IMG/VR virus record: IMGVR_UViG_3300042261_000981
Location: 1-53,901 of that record
DNA: 53,901 bases
Strand: one strand, 5' to 3'
Source: a virus
Position numbers and translations under genes: made by a program. The notes beneath the pieces were generated by a model. It worked only from the letters and a program-made list of their open reading frames with translations. It was not told the origin of the DNA and did not search any database. Shown in pieces: positions 1-8,282 of the stretch (the stretch's first letter is position 1; every line of letters begins with the position of its first letter).

Positions 1-86
1 AACCGACATATCTTATTAAATAAATTATTGACTTTATCTATTTTATCCAAGTCCTGTCTTTCGAATATTTCAAAAGTAGTTATCAT
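1..86 (-). CDS. Partial accessory protein, capsid-targeting-like N-terminus
   Basis: The gene starts at 86 and runs off the left edge; only 28 codons are visible. The N-terminus MITTFEIFERQD fits the recurring T4 internal-protein-like signal seen in about 30 proteins here. A TTTAATATATAG element lies just upstream. No function can be given from the fragment. Confidence 0.55.
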   Translation of the reverse strand, partial: MITTFEIFERQDLDKIDKVNNLFNKICR

Positions 87-90
87 GAAT

Positions 91-102
91 CTATATATTA
101 AA
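91..102 (-). promoter_or_regulatory. Phage promoter element TTTAATATATAG
   Basis: Reads TTTAATATATAG on the minus strand, five bases upstream of the ATG at 86. It overlaps the last codon of the topoisomerase gene. The same element precedes many genes here; promoter function is inferred from recurrence and position. Confidence 0.5.
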
Positions 103-1996
103 ATTTTATTTTAGATTTCAATTCATGTAATTCACCTAACCAAATATCTGATTCTGAAGTGTTTTCTAATTTCTTGTGTTTCTCTCTTAATTTATCATAT
201 TCGTCTTTTATTTCTAAAAGTCTGTCTTTTGTTAATGAAGAAATAGACATTCCTAAAAGATAATGATAACTCTCATCGACTCTTTCGAATTTATGTTTTT
301 CTAATTCAGCATCAAGAATATCTTTAGATTTTTTATAAACTATAATATCACCATCAATAACTAATTTAAGAAATCTTATCTTATTATGTGCGATTTTAAT
401 TTCTCTACTTAATTCTTCTAATAGATATATCTTTCTCTTCACATAATAATCCATTCTTATATTGTAAAAATCTTCTAATATTTCATATTGATCATTATAT
501 TTTTTAATTTTACAGTTAGAATCAAAAAGATGCATATTCTTTGTAGATATGTATGTCTCAAGATTTAACTTCTTATAAATATTATTACCATCAAAAAGAT
601 TATCCATCATTTCTTTGGATAAAACTAATTTTATATCAATGACTTGATCTGTGCAATTTTTAACGTAGTCTTTAATTATTTTATCTTCAATAAGTTTATC
701 AAGTTTCTTGAAATACTCATCATTCCACATCCCTATAGGTAATTCTGTAATTCTAATTACATTAGCATTTGGTTTATCATACACTCCTCTTGTTATATAT
801 CTTCCATTTTCTATATCGTGTATTATTTCTCCCTTAAATCCTTTATAAAAAGGTAAAACTTCTTTGGTTTTCTTTCCTTGTATTCTATTAGATAAATAAG
901 ATATTAAATCTAATGGATTGAACATAGGAACATTTGAAGAATATCCTGTTCCAACACCAAAAGCCCCATTAACTAATGCCATAGGAATAATGGGAACATA
1001 ATATTTTGGTTCGATTGGTGCACCATCATCATCTAAATAATCAAGAATATCATTATCTTCTTTCCTGAAAATATAACTAGTTATATCACTTAATCTTGTG
1101 AAGATATATCTTGGTGAAGCACTATCACTCCCACCTTTTATACGTGAACCGAATTGTCCTTTTGGGGATAATAGATTTATATTATTAGTTCCAACAAAAT
1201 CTTGAGCCATTCCAACGATAGCTTCTTCTAATGAAGTATTGCCGTGATGATAAGCTGCCATATCTATAATTGCTCCTGAGAGAGATGAGACCTTGATCTC
1301 CGAATGAATATTCTTTTTTATTAAAGTATAAAACGCTTTGCGTTGTCCAGGTTTGAATCCGTCTATCGTGTTAGGTATTTGTCTAACATTATTATACATA
1401 GAGAACTCCATAAGTTCGTTATTTATGAACTTATCGTATGTTTGCTTTGTGCTTAATTTGTCTGTGAAATCTATTGGTTGATATAATTTGAGCCAATCTT
1501 TACGATCATCTGCCCTTTTACCATTGAAGAGCATATCCATCAAATCTTTTGTCTCTTCTTTATCATAGTGAAAACGGATGAGATGTTTATTGATTTTCTT
1601 GAAAAACTCTTTCATCTCATCAGGTTCGATGGTGCCAAGACCTTTTATCCATTTAAGATCATAACCACGCAGATTACTTTTATCTTTTTGATAATCAGAT
1701 AATTTATAATAGTATTTATAAGTTTTTCCTTTTGTCGCTTTTATTATAGGAGTTGCGAAGTCATATACAAAATCCATATGAAGAAGTTCTGGCCAATAAG
1801 TATCAAAGAGGTTCATTAGAAGACCTCTGATATGGTTGCCGTCACAATTATGGACTAATATATTATCTTTTTGATTTTTGGAGATATAGAATGTGTTGTC
1901 GTCTTCAACTTCTATATCATACATTATTGTATCTTGGGTGAGTGTTTGTATGTTATCTATGTCTAAAATATCAAAATCGTTAGGGTTTAACTTCAT
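98..1996 (-). CDS. DNA topoisomerase II, C-terminal part with C-terminal split-intein half
   Basis: Second half of a fractured type IIA topoisomerase (632 aa). Residues 1-50 look like the C-terminal half of an intein: a block F-like stretch (YDIEVEDDNTFYIS) and a block G-like end (NILVHN followed by Cys51), with the penultimate His and terminal Asn used in splicing. Residue 51 onward (CDGNHIRGLL) continues the toprim DxDxDG motif that breaks off in the gene at 5597-7375. The rest matches the breakage-reunion (GyrA/ParC/gp52-like) region; the catalytic Tyr is about residue 297 in SPRYIFT, as in eukaryote-type topoisomerase II. Trans-splicing would give one chain of about 1,080 aa that relaxes or decatenates DNA. 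The two genes lie on the same strand about 3.6 kb apart. The split intein is inferred from motifs. Confidence 0.88.
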   Translation of the reverse strand: MKLNPNDFDILDIDNIQTLTQDTIMYDIEVEDDNTFYISKNQKDNILVHNCDGNHIRGLLMNLFDTYWPELLHMDFVYDFATPIIKATKGKTYKYYYKLSDYQKDKSNLRGYDLKWIKGLGTIEPDEMKEFFKKINKHLIRFHYDKEETKDLMDMLFNGKRADDRKDWLKLYQPIDFTDKLSTKQTYDKFINNELMEFSMYNNVRQIPNTIDGFKPGQRKAFYTLIKKNIHSEIKVSSLSGAIIDMAAYHHGNTSLEEAIVGMAQDFVGTNNINLLSPKGQFGSRIKGGSDSASPRYIFTRLSDITSYIFRKEDNDILDYLDDDGAPIEPKYYVPIIPMALVNGAFGVGTGYSSNVPMFNPLDLISYLSNRIQGKKTKEVLPFYKGFKGEIIHDIENGRYITRGVYDKPNANVIRITELPIGMWNDEYFKKLDKLIEDKIIKDYVKNCTDQVIDIKLVLSKEMMDNLFDGNNIYKKLNLETYISTKNMHLFDSNCKIKKYNDQYEILEDFYNIRMDYYVKRKIYLLEELSREIKIAHNKIRFLKLVIDGDIIVYKKSKDILDAELEKHKFERVDESYHYLLGMSISSLTKDRLLEIKDEYDKLREKHKKLENTSESDIWLGELHELKSKIKF

Positions 1997-2060
1997 TATT
2001 GTTCATTTCTTTTTGATATATATTTAATAATGTGGGTTTGGTTTAATTTTAATATTTTAT

Positions 2061-2071
2061 TTTAATATATA
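2061..2071 (+). promoter_or_regulatory. Phage promoter element TTTAATATATA
   Basis: TTTAATATATA, 18 bases upstream of the small gene at 2090. Confidence 0.5.
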
Positions 2072-2089
2072 AAGAAAAAAGATCAAGGT

Positions 2090-2236
2090 ATGAAAAGTTT
2101 TGATCAATTTGTTAAAGAAAACATCGAACAAAAACCAAAATATAAAACAGTTCTGGACAATGAACAAGAAGAATCAGATGGTTCTGAGTTTGAAAAGGTT
2201 GTTGATGTTGTTGGGGATGAAAAGGAAGAAAAATAA
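2090..2236 (+). CDS. Small acidic protein with capsid-targeting-like N-terminus
   Basis: A 48-residue ORF (ATG to TAA). The first residues MKSFDQFVKEN closely resemble the T4 internal-protein capsid-targeting sequence. The rest is highly charged and acidic (many Glu/Asp) with no recognisable fold. It has its own TTTAATATATA element. It lies between topoisomerase part 2 and the restriction enzyme gene. Function unknown; packaging into the head is an inference from the N-terminus. Confidence 0.55.
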   Translation: MKSFDQFVKENIEQKPKYKTVLDNEQEESDGSEFEKVVDVVGDEKEEK

Positions 2237-2270
2237 TTTCTAAATATTTTTTTATATCATCTTATTTTAT

Positions 2271-2278
2271 TACTTTTG
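2271..2278 (+). promoter_or_regulatory. Bacteroidetes-type -7 box TACTTTTG
   Basis: Matches TAnnTTTG, the Bacteroidetes housekeeping -7 consensus, 25 bases upstream of the restriction enzyme start. No clear -33 TTG was found, so promoter function is tentative. It suggests host RNA polymerase may transcribe the endonuclease gene. Confidence 0.4.
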
Positions 2279-2303
2279 TAAAAGTTAAAAAAATTAAGGT
2301 GAT

Positions 2304-2981
2304 ATGGCACATAAAAATAGATTAAGGGAACTCAGAGAAAATACGGTTATTAACAACAAATCCAAACACGAGGATAAGGACATTTATGCTTGTATTATGC
2401 GTGTTATGGAATATATAAAAGAAAAATATCCAGAATTGATTCTTGTCCATAAAAAACAAATGCTAATAAAAGATATTGTCAATTATGTAAAAAAGACCAC
2501 AGGAAACGATGATTTTCATTACGAATTAGATTCGACATTTATAAAACCAGATGGGGGAATATTATTCATTAAAGTTGGAGATATGTTATTTCCAATATTG
2601 ATGTCCGAAAGAAAAAATCAAGGCACCAACGATTTAAGATTACTTGAAGGAAAAAAGAAACAAGGGAAAGGGAATGCTGTTGAGAGACTTGGTAAGAACG
2701 TAATTGGGCTTAGGACTTTGATGATTCCATATGGCATATTTCCATTTATTTGTTTTGGTGATGGGTGCGATTTTGAAGATGGTTCATCTATTAGAGACAG
2801 AGTTGTCGTAATCAACCAATATGGCAAACTAAACAAAATTTATGTTAAAAAAGAGAACGGTTTAGAAAGGGGATCTTTCTTTTTTCGTTCTGAGCATTGG
2901 TCAATAGATGAAATGTTTGAAATTATGAAAGAAATAGTGGATCAATCAGTAAATTATTACAAAGAAAAGGGGGTTATATAA
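2304..2981 (+). CDS. EcoRI-like type II restriction endonuclease
   Basis: A 225-aa protein resembling the EcoRI family. The central part has the PD-(D/E)xK site: Asp83 in KPDGG, then Glu102 and Lys104 in SERKNQG, followed by GNAVERLGKN, which parallels the GNAIERSHKN stretch of EcoRI. EcoRI is 277 aa, so this is a shorter relative. It would cut double-stranded DNA at a short palindrome; GAATTC is a guess. It converges on a DNA adenine methylase at 2992-4098 with an 11-bp gap and a shared palindromic terminator, making a complete restriction-modification pair. Both sit between the two halves of the fractured topoisomerase gene. A host-type promoter box precedes it. Restriction genes are uncommon in lytic phages; here they may act in competition or as part of the mobile insert. 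Confidence 0.8.
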   Translation: MAHKNRLRELRENTVINNKSKHEDKDIYACIMRVMEYIKEKYPELILVHKKQMLIKDIVNYVKKTTGNDDFHYELDSTFIKPDGGILFIKVGDMLFPILMSERKNQGTNDLRLLEGKKKQGKGNAVERLGKNVIGLRTLMIPYGIFPFICFGDGCDFEDGSSIRDRVVVINQYGKLNKIYVKKENGLERGSFFFRSEHWSIDEMFEIMKEIVDQSVNYYKEKGVI

Positions 2982-2993
2982 CCCCCTTTTCTT
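2962..2993. terminator. Bidirectional palindromic terminator
   Basis: A perfect 32-bp palindrome: AAGAAAAGGGGGTTAT and its exact complement. A G/C core is flanked by A and T runs. It lies at the convergent ends of the endonuclease and methylase genes and overlaps both stop regions, so it should terminate transcription from both sides. Confidence 0.8.
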
Positions 2994-4098
2994 ATTTTTC
3001 TAAAACATATAATAATTCTTTAACTTTTATATTTCTATCTGTTAGATTTCTCGATGCTCTATAAGTATTATAATCTTTTTCAAGTAAAGTTAATCTACCA
3101 TTTTTCTCCATTATCTCTTTAACTATATCAGTTGGTATAATTCCTTCATTATTATAAGATAAAAGAATAAATTTCGATTTAGTATTTTCAATCAGATCAT
3201 TTAAAGATTTAATAGCGGATTCTTTTTTATTATAATTTGATTTCTGCCAATCTTTTGGTATTCCAGATACTTCGCTTATTTCTTTTGGATATTCATAATT
3301 TAGAATTGTATTTAACATATGATAATTCGAACCGTATGGATGTTGATTGTATGGTGGGTCGTAATATGTCAGATCTATTTCTTTTTTCATAGATTTAACT
3401 AATTCGTTAATGTCTTTATTTAAAACTTTAACTTGACATTCATTATCAGAAAATATGGGATATTCCAAGTTGATTTCCCCCATTATTCTCACAAGAGCAT
3501 TTTCACCATCGCCTCCAAATTTTCCTATTCCAGTTGATTTACTTTTATAAAAACCTTTGAATACTCCACCCGTATTATTATTTATAGAAGCCTTTATTAG
3601 TAATGGCGATATTAAAAATTTTTCAACACCTTCATCTAATTTATACTCTGTTATTGTCCTTCTTATATTGTCTATGATTTTAGCGTTCTCGTTTGTATAA
3701 AAACATCTTTCGCCAGATTGTGGATTTTTTGTGTCTTTCGGTGAATATAGTTCTTCTATTATACCTACATTTAAATCTGTTCTATTTTTTTTAATATTTA
3801 AATCATCTATATAATGTCTTATTAGTTTTTCATCTACTTCAGATTTATTTGACAAAAAACAAGAGTTTATAACATAAGAATATTCTTCAAAATCATTGGA
3901 TATAAGAATATTAGAATGTTGTTTTAAATATCTACTCACAACACCAGAACCAGCAAACCCGTCTAATGTTGATAATTTATCTTTATTTAATATGTTTTTA
4001 ACAAGTTGAATTCCATCATCAATGAATGACAATAAACTTCTTTTGTTTCCAATATATGTTATTATTTGGTCGGTTAAGAATTTTTGATTTTCTGGCAT
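2992..4098 (-). CDS. D12-class DNA adenine N6-methyltransferase
   Basis: A 368-aa methylase. Near the N-terminus, ITYIGNKRSLL is the D12-class motif X, LDGFAGSGVVSRYL is the SAM-binding FxGxG motif, and TYYDPPYNQHPYGSNYH near residue 250 is the catalytic DPPY motif. It transfers a methyl group from SAM to adenine N6. It pairs with the convergent EcoRI-like endonuclease and should protect phage DNA from it. Several GAATTC sites occur in the window, so protection would be needed if that is the target. The gene directly upstream on the same strand (4110-4268) encodes a ribbon-helix-helix-like protein that may regulate the pair. M.EcoRI itself is a different methylase class, so the pairing is mosaic. 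Confidence 0.85.
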   Translation of the reverse strand: MPENQKFLTDQIITYIGNKRSLLSFIDDGIQLVKNILNKDKLSTLDGFAGSGVVSRYLKQHSNILISNDFEEYSYVINSCFLSNKSEVDEKLIRHYIDDLNIKKNRTDLNVGIIEELYSPKDTKNPQSGERCFYTNENAKIIDNIRRTITEYKLDEGVEKFLISPLLIKASINNNTGGVFKGFYKSKSTGIGKFGGDGENALVRIMGEINLEYPIFSDNECQVKVLNKDINELVKSMKKEIDLTYYDPPYNQHPYGSNYHMLNTILNYEYPKEISEVSGIPKDWQKSNYNKKESAIKSLNDLIENTKSKFILLSYNNEGIIPTDIVKEIMEKNGRLTLLEKDYNTYRASRNLTDRNIKVKELLYVLEK

Positions 4099-4109
4099 TT
4101 TTAAGTTGA

Positions 4110-4268
4110 TTACTTTTTGATTTCATCTAAATATTTTTCTATAAGAAATTGAATAAGTTTGGATTTATTGATATTTTCTTTTTCTATATATTCATTAAAC
4201 CTCAAATCAACATCTTCTTCCATAGTGAAGAAAACCTTAACTTTTCTTTTTTTCTTAAAATCTTCCAT
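4110..4268 (-). CDS. Small ribbon-helix-helix-like protein (possible R-M controller)
   Basis: A 52-aa ORF ending 11 bases before the methylase start on the same strand. It is basic at the N-terminus (KKKRKVKVFF, a likely beta strand). Two predicted helices follow, one containing the pattern NINKSKLIQFLIEKYL that is typical of ribbon-helix-helix repressors. It probably binds DNA as a dimer. Its place in front of the methylase suggests it controls expression of the restriction-modification genes. The fold is inferred from pattern only. Confidence 0.6.
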   Translation of the reverse strand: MEDFKKKRKVKVFFTMEEDVDLRFNEYIEKENINKSKLIQFLIEKYLDEIKK

Positions 4269-4398
4269 ATATGTTAGTTTTATTTTCTTATAGAAAGAAA
4301 TAGAGAAATTGTTTAATAGTATATATTAAAAATATTTTTCCATTTTCTACTTATTCTCAACTTTTTAACTTTTTTTAACATTTTTTCTACCATTTTTC

Positions 4399-4406
4399 TA
4401 CTTTTG
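4399..4406 (+). promoter_or_regulatory. Bacteroidetes-type -7 box TACTTTTG
   Basis: TACTTTTG matches TAnnTTTG, 40 bases upstream of the small gene at 4446 that precedes the homing endonuclease. Tentative. Confidence 0.35.
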
Positions 4407-4445
4407 GTTGAAATAATTTTTATATATACGAATAAAAAGAAAATT

Positions 4446-4595
4446 ATGGAAAAACAAACTGAAATATTATTTATCATTAACAATGAACTGTATAACTTTT
4501 TAGATGAAAACTTTGAAGATATACCAAGATATATAGAATATCTAATATATAAAGATATTAAAGAAAATAATATATTGATAAATGATACTATCTAA
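4446..4595 (+). CDS. Small acidic hypothetical protein
   Basis: A 49-aa ORF. The ATG at 4446 is preferred over an in-frame TTG at 4404. It is acidic with alternating hydrophobic residues (ILFIINNELYNFLDENF). It overlaps the start of the homing endonuclease gene by 14 bases, so the two are probably translated together. No family recognised; it could be a small helper or antidote for its neighbour, but nothing in the sequence proves this. Confidence 0.45.
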   Translation: MEKQTEILFIINNELYNFLDENFEDIPRYIEYLIYKDIKENNILINDTI

Positions 4596-5403
4596 AACTA
4601 TATCAATAAAACCATCTAACAAGAATAAGAATTATTATACCAATAAAGGTTATGATACTTCTACTAACACCATAAATGTTAAAGTAGAAGATTTACCACC
4701 ATATTCTCATTTCAAGATAAAAGTTAAATGTGATGTTTGCTGTAAAGAAAAGGAACTGCTTTATTTCAAATATATGAAGAATACTAAAAATAATACTATT
4801 CATTATGCCTGTTCCCAAAAATGTTCAGTAAGTAAATTGATGGACACCTTTAATAAGAATTATGGTTGTGTATCAAGTCAGCATCCAGATATTAAATTAA
4901 AACAATCAAAAACCAATAATGAACTCTATGGCGGAAATTCTCCTCAATGTGATAAATCAGTTAAACAAAAGTCATATGATACTATGATTGAAAAATATGG
5001 ATTTCAATATTCTCTACAAAATGAAGTTATTAAAGATAAGTTTCTCGCTAATATAGATAGAACGGTTGAAAAAACAATAAAGACAAAAGTAGAAAGAGGA
5101 CTAATGGTAGATTATAATAATTGGGACACTTATATAGAATATAGGAAATTAGTTCTCTGTGAAACAAGAAAACATAAGAATAAATTATTCAACGAATGGA
5201 ATGGTTTAGATTATTATGATGATGAATATATTAAAGATAATTCAAACGTTAAAGATAAATCATATCCTTCAATAGACCATAAATTATCTATACTATATGG
5301 ATTTAATAATCAAATAGATCCATATAAAATTGGTGGAATAAATAATCTGTGTATAACAAAGAGGACTAACAATAGTAAGAAGAATTCTAAAAACTCAATC
5401 TGA
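4582..5403 (+). CDS. HNH-type homing endonuclease
   Basis: A 273-aa protein. The middle has a Cys-rich zinc-binding stretch (CDVCCKEKE ... CSQKCS) and then three YG-x-x-x-x-Q-x-x-x-I-K repeats (near residues 94, 115 and 139), typical of DNA-binding arms of phage homing endonucleases. The C-terminus PSIDHKLSILYGF ... GGINNLCITKRTNN fits an HNH (His-Me finger) nuclease. It lies between the two split-intein halves of the topoisomerase gene. This matches the fractured-gene arrangement described for split inteins, where a free-standing endonuclease spreads the insertion into intact copies of the target gene. The cut site would then be the DxDxDG toprim region. The exact nuclease subclass is uncertain. 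Confidence 0.75.
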   Translation: MILSKTISIKPSNKNKNYYTNKGYDTSTNTINVKVEDLPPYSHFKIKVKCDVCCKEKELLYFKYMKNTKNNTIHYACSQKCSVSKLMDTFNKNYGCVSSQHPDIKLKQSKTNNELYGGNSPQCDKSVKQKSYDTMIEKYGFQYSLQNEVIKDKFLANIDRTVEKTIKTKVERGLMVDYNNWDTYIEYRKLVLCETRKHKNKLFNEWNGLDYYDDEYIKDNSNVKDKSYPSIDHKLSILYGFNNQIDPYKIGGINNLCITKRTNNSKKNSKNSI

Positions 5404-5592
5404 TTTCTTTTCCCTTATAATTTCAGATACAACTTGATTTATTTTCTTATCAACAACATCACTTTTAGGTAAAGTTTTTAATGCTTCTTTTTTATCTTCT
5501 AATTTTTTAATTGCTTGTTTTTGTTTCTCGTCTCTGTCTGCCCCTTCATATTCGAAGTTTTGTTTTGTCGTCTTTGGTTTTTCTTCTTCCAT
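5395..5592 (-). CDS. Small lysine/glutamate-rich hypothetical protein
   Basis: A 65-aa very charged ORF, probably helical or disordered. It starts 4 bases after the stop of topoisomerase part 1 on the same strand, so it is probably co-transcribed with it. Its 3' end overlaps the end of the convergent homing endonuclease gene by 9 bases. No family recognised. Confidence 0.5.
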   Translation of the reverse strand: MEEEKPKTTKQNFEYEGADRDEKQKQAIKKLEDKKEALKTLPKSDVVDKKINQVVSEIIREKKSD

Positions 5593-5596
5593 AGTT

Positions 5597-7375
5597 TTAT
5601 TCTTTCTTTTTCAGAACTTTATCAGTTTTTAATATATCATTTGCTTTCAACATCACAACTTCATTTCCTCTCAATATAGGCAGTTTGTGATTTTCGCCAA
5701 AAGAATATATTTCACCATTTATAGTGATATTCACAACATTAGTTTTAACAGATTTAATTATGTTCTTAACTTTTTTCCATCTATTATTATGAGTAAAGAC
5801 ATAATCTTCATAAGTAATATCTTTAATTGGAACATATCCCCTTTTAGTTAGAACTAATGTATTTTCATCTATACAATCAGCGTCTGCCATTAAAACCACT
5901 TTCCCATATCTCAATTTTTTCAAATCAGTATATTTTTTACCGAATTCAAGTCCCAATATGTTTATTATGTTTTTAATTTCTTCATTATCTTTTAATTTTC
6001 CCATATTAACATCTCTGACGTTTAATGGCTTACCTTTTAATGGGAAAACTCCATAGTAATCTGGATCTGGAACAGAAGATAGTCCAGCGATTACTGAAGA
6101 ACTAGCACTATCACCCTCAGCCAAGAAAATCATACACTTCTCTGACTCCGCCGTTCCAGCTTTTGCAGCGTCGTCTAATTTTCCTATTTTTACTTTAGAT
6201 TTGGCTATATCTTTTTTAGCATCGAAATCTTCTTTAATCATAAGAAATCTAAGAAGTTCTTCTATCATTTCTGATGTTGCTATCTTTTTAATAGTAGTAT
6301 CTGAAACTTCTGGAGCAGTTACTTTACTTATTAAATTTTCTTTAGATTGTGTATCGAATACAGGATTAACTACTTTAGAATTAACAAATATAAATAAATG
6401 ATTTTTAATGTCATTTTGTTTTACATTTAATTTCTTATTCCTTTTCAGTAAATTTTCTTGTATTCTTTTTGTTATTTGGTTGGTAACAGAGTTTACGTGT
6501 GTTCCACCATTATATGTAGATATACCATTAACCATTGATATTTGGTTAAATGAATTGTCTAATGATCTAGATACTCCAATTTCCCATTTATCATCTAGTT
6601 TTTCATAGAACATTTCTTGTTCACCAACGAACATTTCCATGTAAGATTTGAAATTCTTTGTTGGGATGAGAACATCATTATAATATACTTTGACTTTATT
6701 ACAATATACAGATACATCAATACATCTTTTTATCATGATTGATTCGATCTCTTCATCGATACCACTTAGCTCAAAACGTGCAAAATCAGGATAAAAAGTA
6801 ATTTTAGTATATTGTTTCTTACTCGCCTTTATTTTAGGTTTATTTATCTTATTTAAATTGTCTTCAAATACTTGTTCATATTTCTTCTTACCATCACACG
6901 TCTCAAGTATGAACTTCTTGGAAAAGATATTGGTTAGTTTGGCTCCTAGACCATTCTTTCCGCCCCATGTTCTTTCGATATTATCGTCAAAATTTTCTCC
7001 TGCTAGGAGATGTCCGAATATTAATTCTGGAATATAACATTTTTCTTTTGTGTGCATTTCAACAGGAATACCACTTCCGTCATTTTCAACTGATATTGAA
7101 TCTTTTGTTACATTAACTTTTATGTATTTGACATCACCACTACGAATATAGTGATCTGATGCGTTGGTGAGAATTTCATCGAATAATTTAAGGAAGCCAG
7201 GATTGAAGTTAGTGGGTTTATTAACTATTTTAATATTATTAAGATCTTTTGGATCTTCTACTACGAATAGATTTCTTGTTTCCGTAATGACTGATCCAAC
7301 GTATGTATCTGGTCTTAGAAGGACGTGTTCTTTGTGTGTAAGTTTTTGATATTTTTCTGAATTGCTTTTAACCAT
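5597..7375 (-). CDS. DNA topoisomerase II, N-terminal part with N-terminal split-intein half
   Basis: First half of the fractured topoisomerase (592 aa). Residues 1-500 carry the GHKL ATPase (EILTNASDH near 68, ENDGSGIPV near 97, GGKNGLGAKL near 138), the transducer and the start of the toprim domain (AEGDSASSSVIAG near 430, VVLMADAD near 495). At residue 501 (codon 5875-5873) the protein enters a sequence with N-intein features: Cys1 followed by IDENTLVLTKRGYVPIKDI and a block B-like GENHKLPI with its His. It ends after 92 intein residues. The exteins meet as ADAD | CDGNHI, restoring DxDxDG. Each half alone lacks an intact toprim metal site, so activity should need trans-splicing with the product of 98-1996. 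Confidence 0.9.
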   Translation of the reverse strand: MVKSNSEKYQKLTHKEHVLLRPDTYVGSVITETRNLFVVEDPKDLNNIKIVNKPTNFNPGFLKLFDEILTNASDHYIRSGDVKYIKVNVTKDSISVENDGSGIPVEMHTKEKCYIPELIFGHLLAGENFDDNIERTWGGKNGLGAKLTNIFSKKFILETCDGKKKYEQVFEDNLNKINKPKIKASKKQYTKITFYPDFARFELSGIDEEIESIMIKRCIDVSVYCNKVKVYYNDVLIPTKNFKSYMEMFVGEQEMFYEKLDDKWEIGVSRSLDNSFNQISMVNGISTYNGGTHVNSVTNQITKRIQENLLKRNKKLNVKQNDIKNHLFIFVNSKVVNPVFDTQSKENLISKVTAPEVSDTTIKKIATSEMIEELLRFLMIKEDFDAKKDIAKSKVKIGKLDDAAKAGTAESEKCMIFLAEGDSASSSVIAGLSSVPDPDYYGVFPLKGKPLNVRDVNMGKLKDNEEIKNIINILGLEFGKKYTDLKKLRYGKVVLMADADCIDENTLVLTKRGYVPIKDITYEDYVFTHNNRWKKVKNIIKSVKTNVVNITINGEIYSFGENHKLPILRGNEVVMLKANDILKTDKVLKKKE

Positions 7376-7395
7376 TGAATAACATTTAGTTTTTC

Positions 7396-7405
7396 TTATA
7401 TATTA
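7396..7405 (-). promoter_or_regulatory. Phage promoter element TAATATATAA
   Basis: TAATATATAA on the minus strand, 20 bases upstream of topoisomerase part 1. Confidence 0.45.
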
Positions 7406-7437
7406 GCAGAATAAGGTTTTGTTTTTTATAAAAATTT

Positions 7438-7449
7438 TTTAATATATAG
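7438..7449 (+). promoter_or_regulatory. Phage promoter element TTTAATATATAG
   Basis: TTTAATATATAG, 7 bases upstream of the ATG at 7457; divergent from the promoter of topoisomerase part 1. Confidence 0.5.
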
Positions 7450-7456
7450 TAATGTA

Positions 7457-7729
7457 ATGATGAGAAATATAAAAAACTATAATATATTTAATGAAAGTTC
7501 TGGAAACATGTTTCTTCAACTTCTATTGGATAGTGTATATCTATTCAAAGTGAAAGATTTTAGCACTACATTAATTGGAAGATATGATAACATAAAAGAT
7601 TGTTATTATATACAAAGAGGAGATGGATTAAAGTATGAATATACTTCAGATAGAATTGTTTGGAGTAAAAAATTAAAATGCGAGATAGTTATTAATGAAA
7701 ATGATCCTTACGGAGAAGAAATATGGTGA
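7457..7729 (+). CDS. Accessory protein with targeting-like N-terminus and C-terminal DPYGEEIW
   Basis: A 90-aa protein starting MMRNIKNYNIFNESSG, a capsid-targeting-like N-terminus, and ending exactly in NDPYGEEIW. No known fold is recognised. It is the first gene of a run of three (7457, 7734, 8279) in the same direction with short gaps or overlaps. The shared terminal peptide marks it as a member of the DPYGEExW set; its own function is unknown. Confidence 0.6.
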   Translation: MMRNIKNYNIFNESSGNMFLQLLLDSVYLFKVKDFSTTLIGRYDNIKDCYYIQRGDGLKYEYTSDRIVWSKKLKCEIVINENDPYGEEIW

Positions 7730-7733
7730 GAAT

Positions 7734-8282
7734 ATGATAACAAAATTTTTAAGATTTATTAACGAGGACTTAAATTTCGATTTCGATGAAAACGATTGGA
7801 GCGAGATCGAAAAAATAAAGACGGATACCACTCATAGAAGAGGCGAATTTTTACCATACGAAATAGAATATTTTGAGAAGATTGGTCTAACTTTACAAGC
7901 TAAAAATATGTTATCTGAAAGAACTCCACAATATAGAGTAAGTGTTACTAAAAGAATAAATGCTGTAAATGATAATAGATTTGCAGGATCTACAAATCCC
8001 AAAAAAGAACCATTTCATATAAATTATCATATCAGTTTAACTGATCAACATGGTAATACTATAAAAAATTTTTTGACTGGAGAAATGAGTCCAGAAACTC
8101 CATTTGATACTATAAAACCCATAGTTAAAAGAATATTGAAAGAAATATATATTATATTATGGGAAAAAGGTTGGGATCCAGAAGCTGCCAGAAAGCAAAA
8201 AGAACAAAGAGAAAAATCATTTTTAAAACATAAAGATGAAGATCCATACGGCGAAGAAAAATGGGAGGAGGACGAAAAATGA
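7734..8282 (+). CDS. Accessory protein with targeting-like N-terminus and DPYGEEKWEE tail
   Basis: A 182-aa protein; the start at 7734 gives MITKFLRFINEDLN, matching the recurring N-terminal signal, and follows the previous stop by a few bases. The C-terminus ends DEDPYGEEKWEEDEK. The middle is charged with no recognised domain. It overlaps the next gene by 4 bases (ATGA). Probably one of the putative internal head proteins. Confidence 0.6.
   Translation: MITKFLRFINEDLNFDFDENDWSEIEKIKTDTTHRRGEFLPYEIEYFEKIGLTLQAKNMLSERTPQYRVSVTKRINAVNDNRFAGSTNPKKEPFHINYHISLTDQHGNTIKNFLTGEMSPETPFDTIKPIVKRILKEIYIILWEKGWDPEAARKQKEQREKSFLKHKDEDPYGEEKWEEDEK

Noticed and set aside
4582-5403. Assignment of the homing endonuclease to the Vsr-like (EDxHD) type described for other split inteins.
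   Set aside because: The visible C-terminal pattern (DHKLS ... NLCITKR..N) fits an HNH-type site better, and no EDxHD signature was seen.
1847-5875. A group I intron as the cause of the topoisomerase split.
   Set aside because: Each half carries intein-type ends with catalytic residues, and the gap encodes genes on both strands, some of them opposite to the topoisomerase.
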